Part shown: in pieces, positions 1 through 6,671 of the stretch
How the letters are laid out: each line of letters opens with the position of its first letter
Numbering within the stretch: position 1 is the first letter of the stretch
NCBI GenBank assembly: GCA_947478845.1
Contig: CANJXC010000003.1
Coordinates: 62,001-126,000 of the forward strand
DNA: 64,000 nucleotides
DNA from: Spirochaetales bacterium
Lineage (GTDB): Bacteria > Spirochaetota > Spirochaetia > JABEVK01
Direction: 5' to 3'
Notes under the pieces: model-generated
Told to the model about the DNA's origin: nothing
What the model saw: the letters and a program-made list of their open reading frames with translations, nothing else
Database searches by the model: none
Position numbers and translations under genes: made by a program

Positions 1-1602
1 TACTTCGGTGTCGCACAAGGAATGCCCGATTTGTCCAAGATCGGATGGGAGAACGGTCGGTATGTTGCTTCAGAATTGGACATCAAGTTGAGTTCGGATC
101 TCTTTGCGGACGCCGTGAACCAGGCCTTAGGTCGGGTGATCGCAGTACCCTGCCAGATGCGAGCTTTGGGATTCTGTACGAGCATCCACCAAGCACAGTT
201 CCTTTGTTCTTGGTTTGGAAAACATGGACTCTCAGCGGTATGGGTAAGCGGGGGCTCGAGTCCACTCGAACGACAGCAAGCAATTAGTGATCTAGAGTCA
301 GGAGAACTCAACTTATTGTTCACGGTCGATCTGTTCAACGAAGGGGTGGATATTCCCAATGTTGACACTGTCCTATTTCTTAGGCCAACCGAAAGTCTCA
401 CGATCTTCCTGCAGCAACTTGGGCGAGGGTTGCGCTTAGCTCCTGGGAAGAACCTCCTTACGGTCTTGGACTTCGTCGGACAGGCAAACCGCCACTATGA
501 CTTCACTCACAAGTTTCAGGCCATGCTGGGCGTTGGTAAGACCGACGTGAAGCGGGAAATCGAGAACTCGTTTCCCTCGCTTCCGCCCGGTTGTGCCATC
601 ATCCTCGAACGTCAGGCCGAAAAGGAGATCTTGGCACACATTGCTGCACAAATACCGAGCCAGCGCAAGAAACTTCTTGACGCGGTACGTGAGAACCTTC
701 ACTTGGGTGTTCATGAGTTTCTGAATAAAACCGGCTGGTCTGCCGAGTACCTCGTCGAAAAGGGGGGGCTTTGGTACCAAATGAAAGATGAGATTCAGAG
801 TGGGGTACTTACGGTGGATCCGCGCGAAGTGGCCCTAAAGGACTGGGTCTTCTCTGTCCTCCTCGTCGCTGACAGCCCGGATCTCCTCCGTCTTCAGTTG
901 GAGGCGCTCGAAAAGGTGGCGGAAGAACATCCAGCAATCTCCTTGATAACTCAGCAACTGGGAAGATTCGGAGACACCCCTGCTTGGCAGTCGGAAGAGG
1001 CTTGCTGGGACTGGCTGAGGTCCTCGGAACTCCGACGGTTGGAGGTTATGGGGTGGATTCGATGGCGTGACAACCAACTAGATTCTCGTGGTCTGCCGAT
1101 TCTCGGAATCCAGCTTCGACAGTTTTGCTCTTACGACTTCAAGACGATTGCTTGGGGTCAAGGACGTGCCGTATGGGGAAACAAGAATGTCTCCCAATCG
1201 GGTGTGCTTCGCATCTCCGATTCCAGTGGCCGAACGCTGCACTGGAACCTTATGGTCACTGTTAGGAAGTCCGAGTCCGAGTACAGTCGAGAAACTCTCT
1301 ATCGGGACTGGGCACTTACTCAGGAAGTATTCCACTGGGAGTCACCAAACAATTGGATACCGGGGGCCAGAAGTGGCCAAAGGTTCCTCGAGGAAATTGA
1401 AGGGGCTGTCCCAGTTTACCTGTTTGTACGTGAGTCGAAAAAAGATCGACTTGGTCGGACCGCGCCGTATCTACTCATGGGTTCAGTTCATCTTGTCGAA
1501 GGCTCGGCACAAGGCGAACGCCCGATCGCGATGAAGTTCAAGCTCTCGGCCAAACTTCCGATGGCCCACTTTAGGGTACTCTGCCAAGAAGCGGTGAGTT
1601 AG
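1..1602 (+). CDS. DUF3427 superfamily II helicase (5' truncated)
   Basis: The reading frame is open from base 1, so the N-terminal part (probably a PLD-like nuclease and the first RecA lobe) lies outside the window. What is visible is the second RecA-like lobe: a GFCTSIHQA segment (motif IV region), LFTVDLFNEGVDIPNVDTV (motif V) and QQLGRGLRLAPGK (motif VI with the arginine finger). The C-terminal half, with YRDWALTQEVFHWES and a GQRF segment, matches the DUF3427 domain. Such proteins are ATP-driven nucleic-acid translocases often found in restriction or defence islands. The vsr fragment just downstream supports that setting. Family call is firm; the biological role is inferred. Confidence 0.88.
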   Translation, partial: YFGVAQGMPDLSKIGWENGRYVASELDIKLSSDLFADAVNQALGRVIAVPCQMRALGFCTSIHQAQFLCSWFGKHGLSAVWVSGGSSPLERQQAISDLESGELNLLFTVDLFNEGVDIPNVDTVLFLRPTESLTIFLQQLGRGLRLAPGKNLLTVLDFVGQANRHYDFTHKFQAMLGVGKTDVKREIENSFPSLPPGCAIILERQAEKEILAHIAAQIPSQRKKLLDAVRENLHLGVHEFLNKTGWSAEYLVEKGGLWYQMKDEIQSGVLTVDPREVALKDWVFSVLLVADSPDLLRLQLEALEKVAEEHPAISLITQQLGRFGDTPAWQSEEACWDWLRSSELRRLEVMGWIRWRDNQLDSRGLPILGIQLRQFCSYDFKTIAWGQGRAVWGNKNVSQSGVLRISDSSGRTLHWNLMVTVRKSESEYSRETLYRDWALTQEVFHWESPNNWIPGARSGQRFLEEIEGAVPVYLFVRESKKDRLGRTAPYLLMGSVHLVEGSAQGERPIAMKFKLSAKLPMAHFRVLCQEAVS

Positions 1603-1654
1603 CTCGATTAGGCCACCCACCGTCGTCTGGCCTCCGGCCACCGGCGTGCCGTAG

Positions 1655-1867
1655 CTCGCCTGCCGCCGGGTGCGGGACGTCCACCGGACGTCCCGCGACC
1701 ATGACGACGTCGCCCGCCTGCTCGACCAGGGCTGGCGCGTGGCCATCGTGTGGGAATGCGCGATCAAGGGCCCCAAGAGGGCCGACCCCCTCCCCGCGAC
1801 CATCGCTGACCTGCGGTCGCCTTACGCCTCGGGGAAGTCTTTCCCCCTCCCTGCTATTCCGGACTGA
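1655..1867 (+). pseudogene. vsr: vsr endonuclease C-terminal fragment
   Basis: This stretch encodes a peptide containing RDHDDVARLLDQGWRVAIVW followed by ECAIKG. That is the C-terminal beta-strand region of very-short-patch-repair (Vsr) mismatch endonucleases. An in-frame TAG at 1652-1654 and lack of homology upstream show that the catalytic N-terminal two thirds are missing. The fragment ends in a tail read through a REP-like repeat (1808-1848), so even the C-terminus is altered. Vsr normally sits beside a cytosine-5 methyltransferase and nicks T:G mismatches; no methyltransferase is present here. It is best read as a relic of a deleted restriction-modification island. Confidence 0.75.
1808..1848. 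repeat. REP-like repeat, copy 1
   Basis: About 40 bp repeated at 2782-2821 with only a few mismatches. It holds two small inverted repeats: GACC-tgc-GGTC and GGGGAA-gtct-TTCCCC. Paired mini-hairpins in a dispersed repeat are typical of REP/BIME-like elements. The copy lies at the 3' end of the vsr fragment. Confidence 0.6.
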
Positions 1868-2060
1868 GCACCTTGAGCCTGGGATAAGCTGTCGCCACGC
1901 GGCGAGGGTCACGGGTGAGCAGAGGCACACCGAGAATGGCCGCATGGGCGCCAATGAAGAAATCCGGCAGCGGCGAGGTCTTGGTGCCGCCACGCAATTT
2001 GTATTGCTGAAAGGCTTTGCCGGCCAAAAAGGCGGCTTCCCGGGGGCTGGGCAGGCTAAG
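1854..2060 (-). pseudogene. PIN-domain toxin (VapC-type) C-terminal fragment
   Basis: Reading the minus strand gives a peptide with EAAFLAGKAFQQYKLRGG followed by LPDFFIGAHAAILGVPLLTR and DPRRV, ending at a TAG (1856-1854). This is the C-terminal half of a PIN-domain ribonuclease toxin, including the conserved acidic PDFFIGAHA segment. The N-terminal half with the first catalytic Asp is absent; the frame upstream runs into unrelated sequence near hicB. It should be inactive. A partner antitoxin is not adjacent in the expected position; the Phd-type gene at 2874 is on the opposite strand. Confidence 0.75.
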
Positions 2061-2066
2061 CCTAAC

Positions 2067-2095
2067 GGGTGAGCCTGAGGATCTGTTCTGTGGTC
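2067..2095. repeat. 29-bp repeat coding for TTEQILRLTR, copy 1
   Basis: The sequence matches 3146-3174 with two mismatches in 29. On the minus strand both copies read TTEQILRLTR and then a stop within one or two codons, so both look like the last codons of the same lost gene. Here it sits between the hicB stop and the PIN fragment. Confidence 0.65.
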
Positions 2096-2097
2096 GA

Positions 2098-2514
2098 CTA
2101 CACCAGCACCAGCTGCTGTCCAAAAACCACTTCGAGTTTCTTGAGTGTTTTGAGAGTGGGATTCGCGGTCGCGGGGTTTTCGAGCTTTTGGTAGACTTGA
2201 TACTTCACACCCAGCCGTGTTGCGACGTCGGTGAGCGTCAGACCGGACTTTTGGCGTTCCCTGCGCAACCAGAAGGCGAAGGCGACGTTGGCGTTGGGTT
2301 CCACGCTGACAAGATCGGGGCGGCTGGAAGGTTCGCAGAAGGGGACCTCTCGGGCGAGCACCGATTCCAGCCACGCACTCAAGGCTTCGCTTGCCGCCTG
2401 AGCGGCCTCTGACTGGTTGGCCCCTTCGGTGAGACAACCGGGAAGATCAGGAAACTCAACAAGCCAGGTTCCGTCGGCCTGCGCACTGAAGTGGGCGGGG
2501 TAACTGAGTCTCAT
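2098..2514 (-). CDS. hicB: HicB-type antitoxin with XRE helix-turn-helix
   Basis: The 138-residue product starts with the partial RNase-H-like HicB fold (VEFPDLPGCLTEGANQSEA, then an alpha-helical AASEALSAWL stretch). It ends with an XRE-type helix-turn-helix (LTLTDVATRLGVKYQVYQKL). HicB binds and neutralises the mRNA interferase HicA and represses the operon through its DNA-binding domain. The ATG overlaps the TGA of the upstream hicA remnant (ATGA), as in an intact hicAB operon. The gene itself looks full length, but its partner toxin is internally deleted, so it is probably an orphan antitoxin or a repressor kept for another target. Confidence 0.9.
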   Translation of the reverse strand: MRLSYPAHFSAQADGTWLVEFPDLPGCLTEGANQSEAAQAASEALSAWLESVLAREVPFCEPSSRPDLVSVEPNANVAFAFWLRRERQKSGLTLTDVATRLGVKYQVYQKLENPATANPTLKTLKKLEVVFGQQLVLV

Positions 2515-2626
2515 GGTCGATCGGCCTCCTTGAGCAGTTTATGGAGCAGACCCGTTCCCAAGTCGCGGCCCGCATGAACCGGTATCAAAAGCGTTCGAGC
2601 AAGGCAACGAGGGCTTTTCCAGTCAT
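2511..2626 (-). pseudogene. hicA: hicA toxin, internally deleted and frameshifted
   Basis: The minus strand begins ATG with MTGKALVALLER, the standard HicA N-terminus. It then jumps, out of frame, to LLIPVHAGRDLGTGLLHKLL and KEADRP-stop, the standard C-terminus. The 116-bp span is not a multiple of three. The middle third, with the catalytic His of the GSHHxY motif, has been lost at the junction CTCGAACG/CTTTTG near 2590-2595. A Shine-Dalgarno-like AAAGG precedes the ATG. The stop overlaps the hicB start. No functional toxin can be made from this locus. Confidence 0.85.
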
Positions 2627-2849
2627 CGAACTATACACCTTTCACGGTGTGCGGTCAAGTTTCCATGCATAGTGAACAAACACGCATTGAGGGGCTTTTG
2701 CTTGCGACTTTGGTGAAGATTCTGACAATCGCCTTGATATTCGCCTCGTTGGCGGAGCTCGGAGAAGGGATAGGCGACGTCGACCTGCGGTCGCCTTACG
2801 CCTCTGGGAAGGCTTTCCCCTGAAGCAAACTTGCAATAAACTAAGTCTA
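2627..2849. other. intergenic region with REP-like copy, no intact gene
   Basis: Between the hicA remnant and the Phd operator I see no convincing gene. Short minus-strand frames exist but show no family motif. The region contains the second REP-like copy (2782-2821). Its content is consistent with further decayed toxin-antitoxin DNA. Confidence 0.5.
2782..2821. repeat. REP-like repeat, copy 2
   Basis: Near-identical to 1808-1848, with the same two mini-hairpins (the GACC/GGTC stem is fully conserved; the second stem has GGGAA and TTCCC arms). It lies directly upstream of the Phd-type antitoxin promoter region. Confidence 0.6.
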
Positions 2850-2864
2850 TTGAACTAAGTTCAA
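2850..2864 (+). promoter_or_regulatory. palindromic operator upstream of phd-type antitoxin
   Basis: TTGAACTAAGTTCAA is a perfect 7-1-7 palindrome ending at the AGGAG ribosome-binding site and 9 bp before the ATG at 2874. A second ACTAAGT lies 14 bp upstream (2840-2846), nearly one and a half helical turns away. Phd/YefM antitoxins repress their own operon by binding such short palindromes, so this is the likely autoregulatory site. Confidence 0.65.
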
Positions 2865-2873
2865 GGAGTTCGC

Positions 2874-3113
2874 ATGACTGCCATCAACATTCACGAGGCC
2901 AAGACGCATCTGTCTCGGCTGGTCGACAAGGCCGTTGCGGGAGAGCCGTTCATCATTGCCAAGGCGGGAAAGCCGCTGGTCGTGGTGCAGGCGCTGGCTC
3001 AAGCCGCACCTCAGCCCAAGCGCCGAGGCTTTTTGCCCGACCTGGTGGTGCCCGATAACTTTGACACCTGGGCGGCCGACGAGGTGGCGGGCTTGTTCGA
3101 AGGTCGTCCGTGA
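2874..3113 (+). CDS. Phd/YefM-type antitoxin, toxin partner missing
   Basis: The 79-residue product opens with MTAINIHEAKTHLSRLVDKA and continues GEPFIIAKAGKPLVVV, the N-terminal DNA-binding Phd/YefM fold. The C-terminal part (DNFDTWAADEVAGLFEG) is the flexible toxin-neutralising tail seen in antitoxins of PIN toxins. A strong AGGAG precedes the ATG. Normally a PIN toxin gene overlaps or follows directly. Here the next 160 bp hold only a C-terminal coding scrap on the other strand (3146-3179). It is therefore an orphan antitoxin unless it acts on a distant toxin. Confidence 0.9.
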   Translation: MTAINIHEAKTHLSRLVDKAVAGEPFIIAKAGKPLVVVQALAQAAPQPKRRGFLPDLVVPDNFDTWAADEVAGLFEGRP

Positions 3114-3145
3114 GCTAGCGGTTCGGACCCACTAGCTTCAGCCGC

Positions 3146-3179
3146 GGGTGAGCCTGAGAATCTGTTCGGTGGTCATGCC
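3146..3179 (-). repeat. repeat coding for MTTEQILRLTRG-stop, copy 2
   Basis: The first 29 bp repeat 2067-2095 with two mismatches. On the minus strand the reading is DQYPADSGMTTEQILRLTRG followed by TGA, with no intact gene upstream. It is probably the 3' end of a lost toxin-antitoxin gene duplicated at both edges of this decayed block. Confidence 0.6.
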
Positions 3180-3264
3180 GGAATCGGCCGGGTATTGGTC
3201 ACTTGACCCTTGCTTGTCATGTTCCCTCATCAAGGTCTGCTGAATACGAGAATCAACTTTCCGT

Positions 3265-3270
3265 TATACT
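3265..3270 (+). promoter_or_regulatory. -10 element of HAD gene (leaderless type)
   Basis: TATACT (5 of 6 to TATAAT) ends 7 nt before the ATG at 3278. There is no Shine-Dalgarno in between. A start about 7 nt downstream would put the transcript's 5' end at or next to the initiation codon. No clear -35 was seen. Confidence 0.5.
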
Positions 3271-3277
3271 CACCGCT

Positions 3278-3931
3278 ATGAAAGCTGTTTTATTCGACAT
3301 GGACGGCGTACTAGCCGACTCGGAAGAGTTCATCGCCGAGGCCGCCAAAGAGATGTTCCAACGCACCTACGGGCTGACGGTGGAATTAAGCGACTTTGTG
3401 CCCTTCGTGGGTGCGGGTGAAGACCGTTACCTCGGCGGTGTGGCGGCCCAATACGGCGTAACCCCCAACCTACCTCGCGACAAGGCTACCACCTACGCCA
3501 TTTACGGTGAATTGATTCAGGGTAGGCTGAAAGCCTTGCCCGGTGCGGTGAGTTTTGTGCGCGCCAGTCGTGCTGCAGGTCTGAAGACCGCCCTAGCCAC
3601 CAGTGCCGACAAGCCCAAAATGCTCTCGACGCTGGCGGCTATCGGGCTCTCGGAAGCCGATTTCGACGCCACGGTAAACGGCCTGGACGTAGCACGCAAG
3701 AAGCCTTTTCCCGATATTTTTTTAGAAGCCGCCCGCCGGGTGGGCATAGCTCCCCAGGATTGCCTGGTCATCGAAGACGCCACCAACGGGGTGAAGGCTG
3801 CTTTGGCTGCAGGGTGTCAGTGTTTGGCCCTTCTCACCACGTTTACCGAGGCCGAACTGCGGGCCGCCGGGGCTACCGACCTCATTCCCGACCTTTCTTA
3901 CGCGGGGCCCCGCCTCAAGGGTCTTGGCTGA
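3278..3931 (+). CDS. HAD-family phosphatase, beta-phosphoglucomutase-like
   Basis: The start is placed at ATG 3278 because the product then begins MKAVLFDMDGVLADS, with the HAD motif I aspartates at residues 7 and 9. Motif II (LATSADK), the motif III lysine (ARKKPFPDIF) and motif IV (CLVIEDATNG) follow in order. The 217-residue length and helical cap between motifs I and II fit subfamily IA phosphatases or phosphomutases such as beta-phosphoglucomutase and phosphoglycolate phosphatase. The substrate cannot be told from sequence. A -10 element lies just upstream and no ribosome-binding site is present. DUF3820 follows after 6 bp and is likely cotranscribed. Confidence 0.9.
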   Translation: MKAVLFDMDGVLADSEEFIAEAAKEMFQRTYGLTVELSDFVPFVGAGEDRYLGGVAAQYGVTPNLPRDKATTYAIYGELIQGRLKALPGAVSFVRASRAAGLKTALATSADKPKMLSTLAAIGLSEADFDATVNGLDVARKKPFPDIFLEAARRVGIAPQDCLVIEDATNGVKAALAAGCQCLALLTTFTEAELRAAGATDLIPDLSYAGPRLKGLG

Positions 3932-3937
3932 ACGGCG

Positions 3938-4186
3938 TTGGCGCAAGCGCCCTTGCCGGAAGATCCCAACCCGCTCCTCGAGCTCGCCCACGCCCGCATG
4001 CCCTTCGGAAAGTACTCTGGCCGGTACCTGAGCGACCTGCCGGAGGCGTATGTGTTGTGGTTCAAACAAAAGGGCTACCCGCCGGGCAAACTCGGCGATC
4101 AGCTGCGTGAGCTCGAAACCATCAAAGTGAACGGACTGGAAAGCCTGATTCGCGAACTAAGGGAACGGTATCCCAGGTGGGGATGA
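3938..4186 (+). CDS. DUF3820 family small protein
   Basis: The 82-residue product carries MPFGKYSGRYLSDLPEAYVL then WFKQKGYPPGKLG, the hallmark of the DUF3820 (putative quorum-sensing-regulated virulence factor) family. The start chosen is TTG 3938, six bases after the HAD stop; an internal ATG at the MPFGKY segment is an alternative. No molecular function is established. The very short spacing suggests translational coupling with the phosphatase. Confidence 0.8.
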   Translation: MAQAPLPEDPNPLLELAHARMPFGKYSGRYLSDLPEAYVLWFKQKGYPPGKLGDQLRELETIKVNGLESLIRELRERYPRWG

Positions 4187-4231
4187 GCGCCAGCTTGCCC
4201 TCTCCCCGGCCCGGCGGTACCTTTCAGCCTC

Positions 4232-4762
4232 ATGAAGAAACCCATGAAGTGGATTGAAAAAATGCGCGAGGCCCGCGAAGCCCGGGCTTACACCCAAAGT
4301 GGGTTACTTCGCCGTGCGGAGGAAAACGCGGCCCCCGGTGGCGTAACGCCCGAGGGCTTTCTCGGCCGAGATGCGCGGCGCCTAGGCCACATCATTCGTG
4401 CAGACGAAATGGAGTTTCAGAACCTCGGCCTCGATTGGGAAAAAACCGCCGACATCCTCGACGACCTGCTTCTGCGTGGCTCTGCCGGCCTTGGTGATGC
4501 CGTTACCCTCGGTGGGTTTTTGGTGCGGGTGTCGGAAACCCGCGGTTCGTTTCCCTGCCCCTGGGAAGACGGCCTCTACCGCAAACGAAGCGCCTCGGTA
4601 ATCCGGCTCGTTGACGGCCAGCGTCATGGGGAAGAAATCCTGATCAGCGACCTAGGGATTCATCTGCTGCGGGCCCACCATTTCCTTCAGGGTAAGGGCA
4701 GCCCTTTCCGCCTAGAACCTCAGGCCCTTAAAAACCTCTTGTTGGGCGCCAAGGGGAACTAA
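4232..4762 (+). CDS. hypothetical protein, 176 residues
   Basis: I do not recognise this family. The N-terminus is short, basic and helical (MKKPMKWIEKMREAREARAY) and there is no signal peptide or membrane span. The middle has a DWEKTADILDDLLLRGS helix and later a predicted beta-rich segment ending HLLRAHHFLQGKGSPFRLEP. Codon use resembles the neighbours and the frame is clean. It follows DUF3820 by 45 bp, so it may share its transcript. It converges on the ATPase gene at 4787. Confidence 0.7.
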   Translation: MKKPMKWIEKMREAREARAYTQSGLLRRAEENAAPGGVTPEGFLGRDARRLGHIIRADEMEFQNLGLDWEKTADILDDLLLRGSAGLGDAVTLGGFLVRVSETRGSFPCPWEDGLYRKRSASVIRLVDGQRHGEEILISDLGIHLLRAHHFLQGKGSPFRLEPQALKNLLLGAKGN

Positions 4763-4786
4763 GAAAGCCTCGAGTGCCTAGGCTTA

Positions 4787-5911
4787 CTACGTGCTTCCCA
4801 ACTCTTCCAGCCAATCGAGCGCCCGTCGGACCTTGAGGTGGCCGGCCTCGTTTTCCTGCGGCAAATCAGCAACCACCTGCACCCCAGGCAGTCCATAGGT
4901 GGCGTGAAAGTACTTCAAGCCAGAAGACAACTGACGTTCCTGCGCCTTCACCTCTACCATGAGCAACGGGACTTCCTCCTCCGTGACCACAAAGTCGACT
5001 TCTTTCCCTTCGCGGGTCCGTAGGTAGCGCACCGACCTCGATTTTCCGTCTCGGTCTTCCGCCCAGCAGGCCTGCCTCAGCAACGACAAAGCCACGAGGT
5101 TCTCAAGGCGCTTTCCGTCTTCGCCCTGCACCAACCCGGTGTCGAAAAAGTACACTTTAGGCTGCTGAACTAAAGCACGGGCAATGGAACGGTGGTGAGG
5201 ATACACCCGGAACACGATGTACAAAGCCTCGAGGATCTCCAAGTAGTGCTTTACGGTATTGGGCGAGAGTCCCAGGTCTTCCGAAAGACCTTGGTAGCTC
5301 ACCGGCGAGGCAACCCGCTGCCGTAACAACTCCACGAGGAGGTTCATGGCCTTGAGCTGATGGATGTTCTCAAAACTCAGGATGTCCTCGCGGATCAGGC
5401 CATCGAGGTACTGCCTTCGCCATCGTCCCGCGTCAGCGTCGGTTGTAGCCAGCCAAGGCTCGGGAAACCCGCCGCGCAACAGGTAGTGGTCAAGACTTCG
5501 CTGCTCACCGGCCCATTTGGCCTCGGTAGGAGTCAGAGGGAACAGCCGGTGGTGAAAGTAACGCCCCGCCAGGCTGTCCCCGGACTTTCGGAAGGTCTCC
5601 AGACGGGCACTCCCGGTAACGAGAATCGACATGCCTTCCGGACGGGTATCCCAGATGCCCTTGAGGTAGTTTTTCCACTGCGGCATCTTATGGATTTCAT
5701 CTAAGACCAGCAAATCGGTGCCCCTACTCCAGCCCGTCGCCGAGATCACTCTAAGGTCTTCGGCGCTGTCGTAGTTCAGGTACCGTGGCCGCTTGGCAGA
5801 CTTCTGAAGTTCCCGCGAAAGCCAGGACTTGCCCACTTGGCGAGGGCCGGAAAGAAACACCATTTTCTTCCGGAGGTCACTCTGAAGAGCTTGCATGAGC
5901 TGGCGCTGCAT
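4787..5911 (-). CDS. AAA ATPase with DUF4143 domain
   Basis: The 374-residue product has a Walker A (LSGPRQVGKSWL, about residues 20-31), a Walker B (DLLVLDEIHKMPQW) and sensor-like TGSARLETFRKSGDS. A DUF4143 C-terminal region follows, with winged-helix features (SYQGLSEDLGLSPNTVKHYL) and a PD-(D/E)XK-like strand (GKEVDFVV...VEVKA). This is the widespread archaeal-type AAA family of unknown function, sometimes proposed as a toxin-antitoxin or mobile-element-linked ATPase. The gene stands alone. A TTGACA (5945-5940 on the minus strand) 16 bp before CAGTAT, which is 6 nt from the ATG, may be its promoter; no Shine-Dalgarno is evident. Confidence 0.88.
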   Translation of the reverse strand: MQRQLMQALQSDLRKKMVFLSGPRQVGKSWLSRELQKSAKRPRYLNYDSAEDLRVISATGWSRGTDLLVLDEIHKMPQWKNYLKGIWDTRPEGMSILVTGSARLETFRKSGDSLAGRYFHHRLFPLTPTEAKWAGEQRSLDHYLLRGGFPEPWLATTDADAGRWRRQYLDGLIREDILSFENIHQLKAMNLLVELLRQRVASPVSYQGLSEDLGLSPNTVKHYLEILEALYIVFRVYPHHRSIARALVQQPKVYFFDTGLVQGEDGKRLENLVALSLLRQACWAEDRDGKSRSVRYLRTREGKEVDFVVTEEEVPLLMVEVKAQERQLSSGLKYFHATYGLPGVQVVADLPQENEAGHLKVRRALDWLEELGST

Positions 5912-6121
5912 TCGCTAATACTGCAATTCATTGCGGAATTGTCAAGACAAGTCCGCAACGGCTTGCGGTTTTTATGAAGAAACTACCCCTGCACCCGAAC
6001 AGGGTAGGCCCCGATCAGCCAATTTGGAGTGAGAAGAACCAGAACCTCATTGACAGGATGACTGAGCAGACTTAGCCTCTGGAAGCGATTGGCCGAAAAA
6101 TACCGCCTTGAGGGAGCACAT

Positions 6122-6661
6122 ATGGATCCGGTTTTTGACATTGTTTCAACAGTCATCTTTCTGTTCGCAGACCTTCTCATAGGTGTCTTGGCTACCGTGC
6201 TGATCTCGAAGTCCTTCGCCCCTATGTTTCTCAAATCCAAGGGACTCGAGTTCCTCAAGAAGGGAAACGCGGCTGCGGCCCTCTTGTTGGTATCCATCAT
6301 CGTTTCGGCCGCTTTGCTGTGCTCGGACACCATTATGACTGTGCAGCAGAATCTCCATTTGGCCGCCCAAACTCCCGAACCGGAACGTACGGGATTTGTT
6401 GCCAGCATCGCGTTTTTTGGGTTTTTGCAGGTTTTGGCGTCTATTGGCCTTGGGCTTGGGGTGGCCTTCCTCTCGGCCAAGCTGTTCGACCTACTTACAA
6501 AGGACATCAGTGAATTGAAGGAAATACAGGAGGGTGGCAACATCGCAGCCGGCCTTCTGTTGGCAGGAATCATCCTGAGCCTGACAATCTTCGTCAAATA
6601 TCCCTTTTCGTCGCTTGTGGCTTTCCTGGTGCCCATGCCGTCTTATTCGGTGCCGCTGTAG
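6122..6661 (+). CDS. DUF350 integral membrane protein
   Basis: ATG 6122 is preferred over an upstream in-frame start because GAGGGAG lies 6 nt before it. The 179-residue product has four hydrophobic segments and an internal duplication: KKGNAAAALLLVSIIVSAALL and later EGGNIAAGLLLAGIILSLTI carry the same Gly-Asn-x-Ala-x-Ala/Gly pattern, which defines DUF350. Function is unknown; DUF350 proteins are small inner-membrane proteins often next to enzymes of the periplasm or polyamine metabolism. A transglutaminase gene starts 10 bp downstream and is probably cotranscribed. Confidence 0.8.
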   Translation: MDPVFDIVSTVIFLFADLLIGVLATVLISKSFAPMFLKSKGLEFLKKGNAAAALLLVSIIVSAALLCSDTIMTVQQNLHLAAQTPEPERTGFVASIAFFGFLQVLASIGLGLGVAFLSAKLFDLLTKDISELKEIQEGGNIAAGLLLAGIILSLTIFVKYPFSSLVAFLVPMPSYSVPL

Positions 6662-6671
6662 GGGCTCAGGT

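Noticed and set aside
1571-2437. A long open frame on the minus strand (288 codons)
   Set aside because: It crosses the hicB, PIN-fragment and vsr regions out of their frames, is Arg/Pro-rich and matches no family. The three real reading frames explain this DNA better.
2642-2836. Small minus-strand frame upstream of hicA
   Set aside because: No motif, basic and low-complexity, and it runs through the REP-like repeat. Most likely non-coding debris.
4787-5911. AAA/DUF4143 ATPase as a defence gene
   Set aside because: It stands alone near decayed toxin-antitoxin genes, but this family is common outside defence islands and nothing here ties it to immunity.
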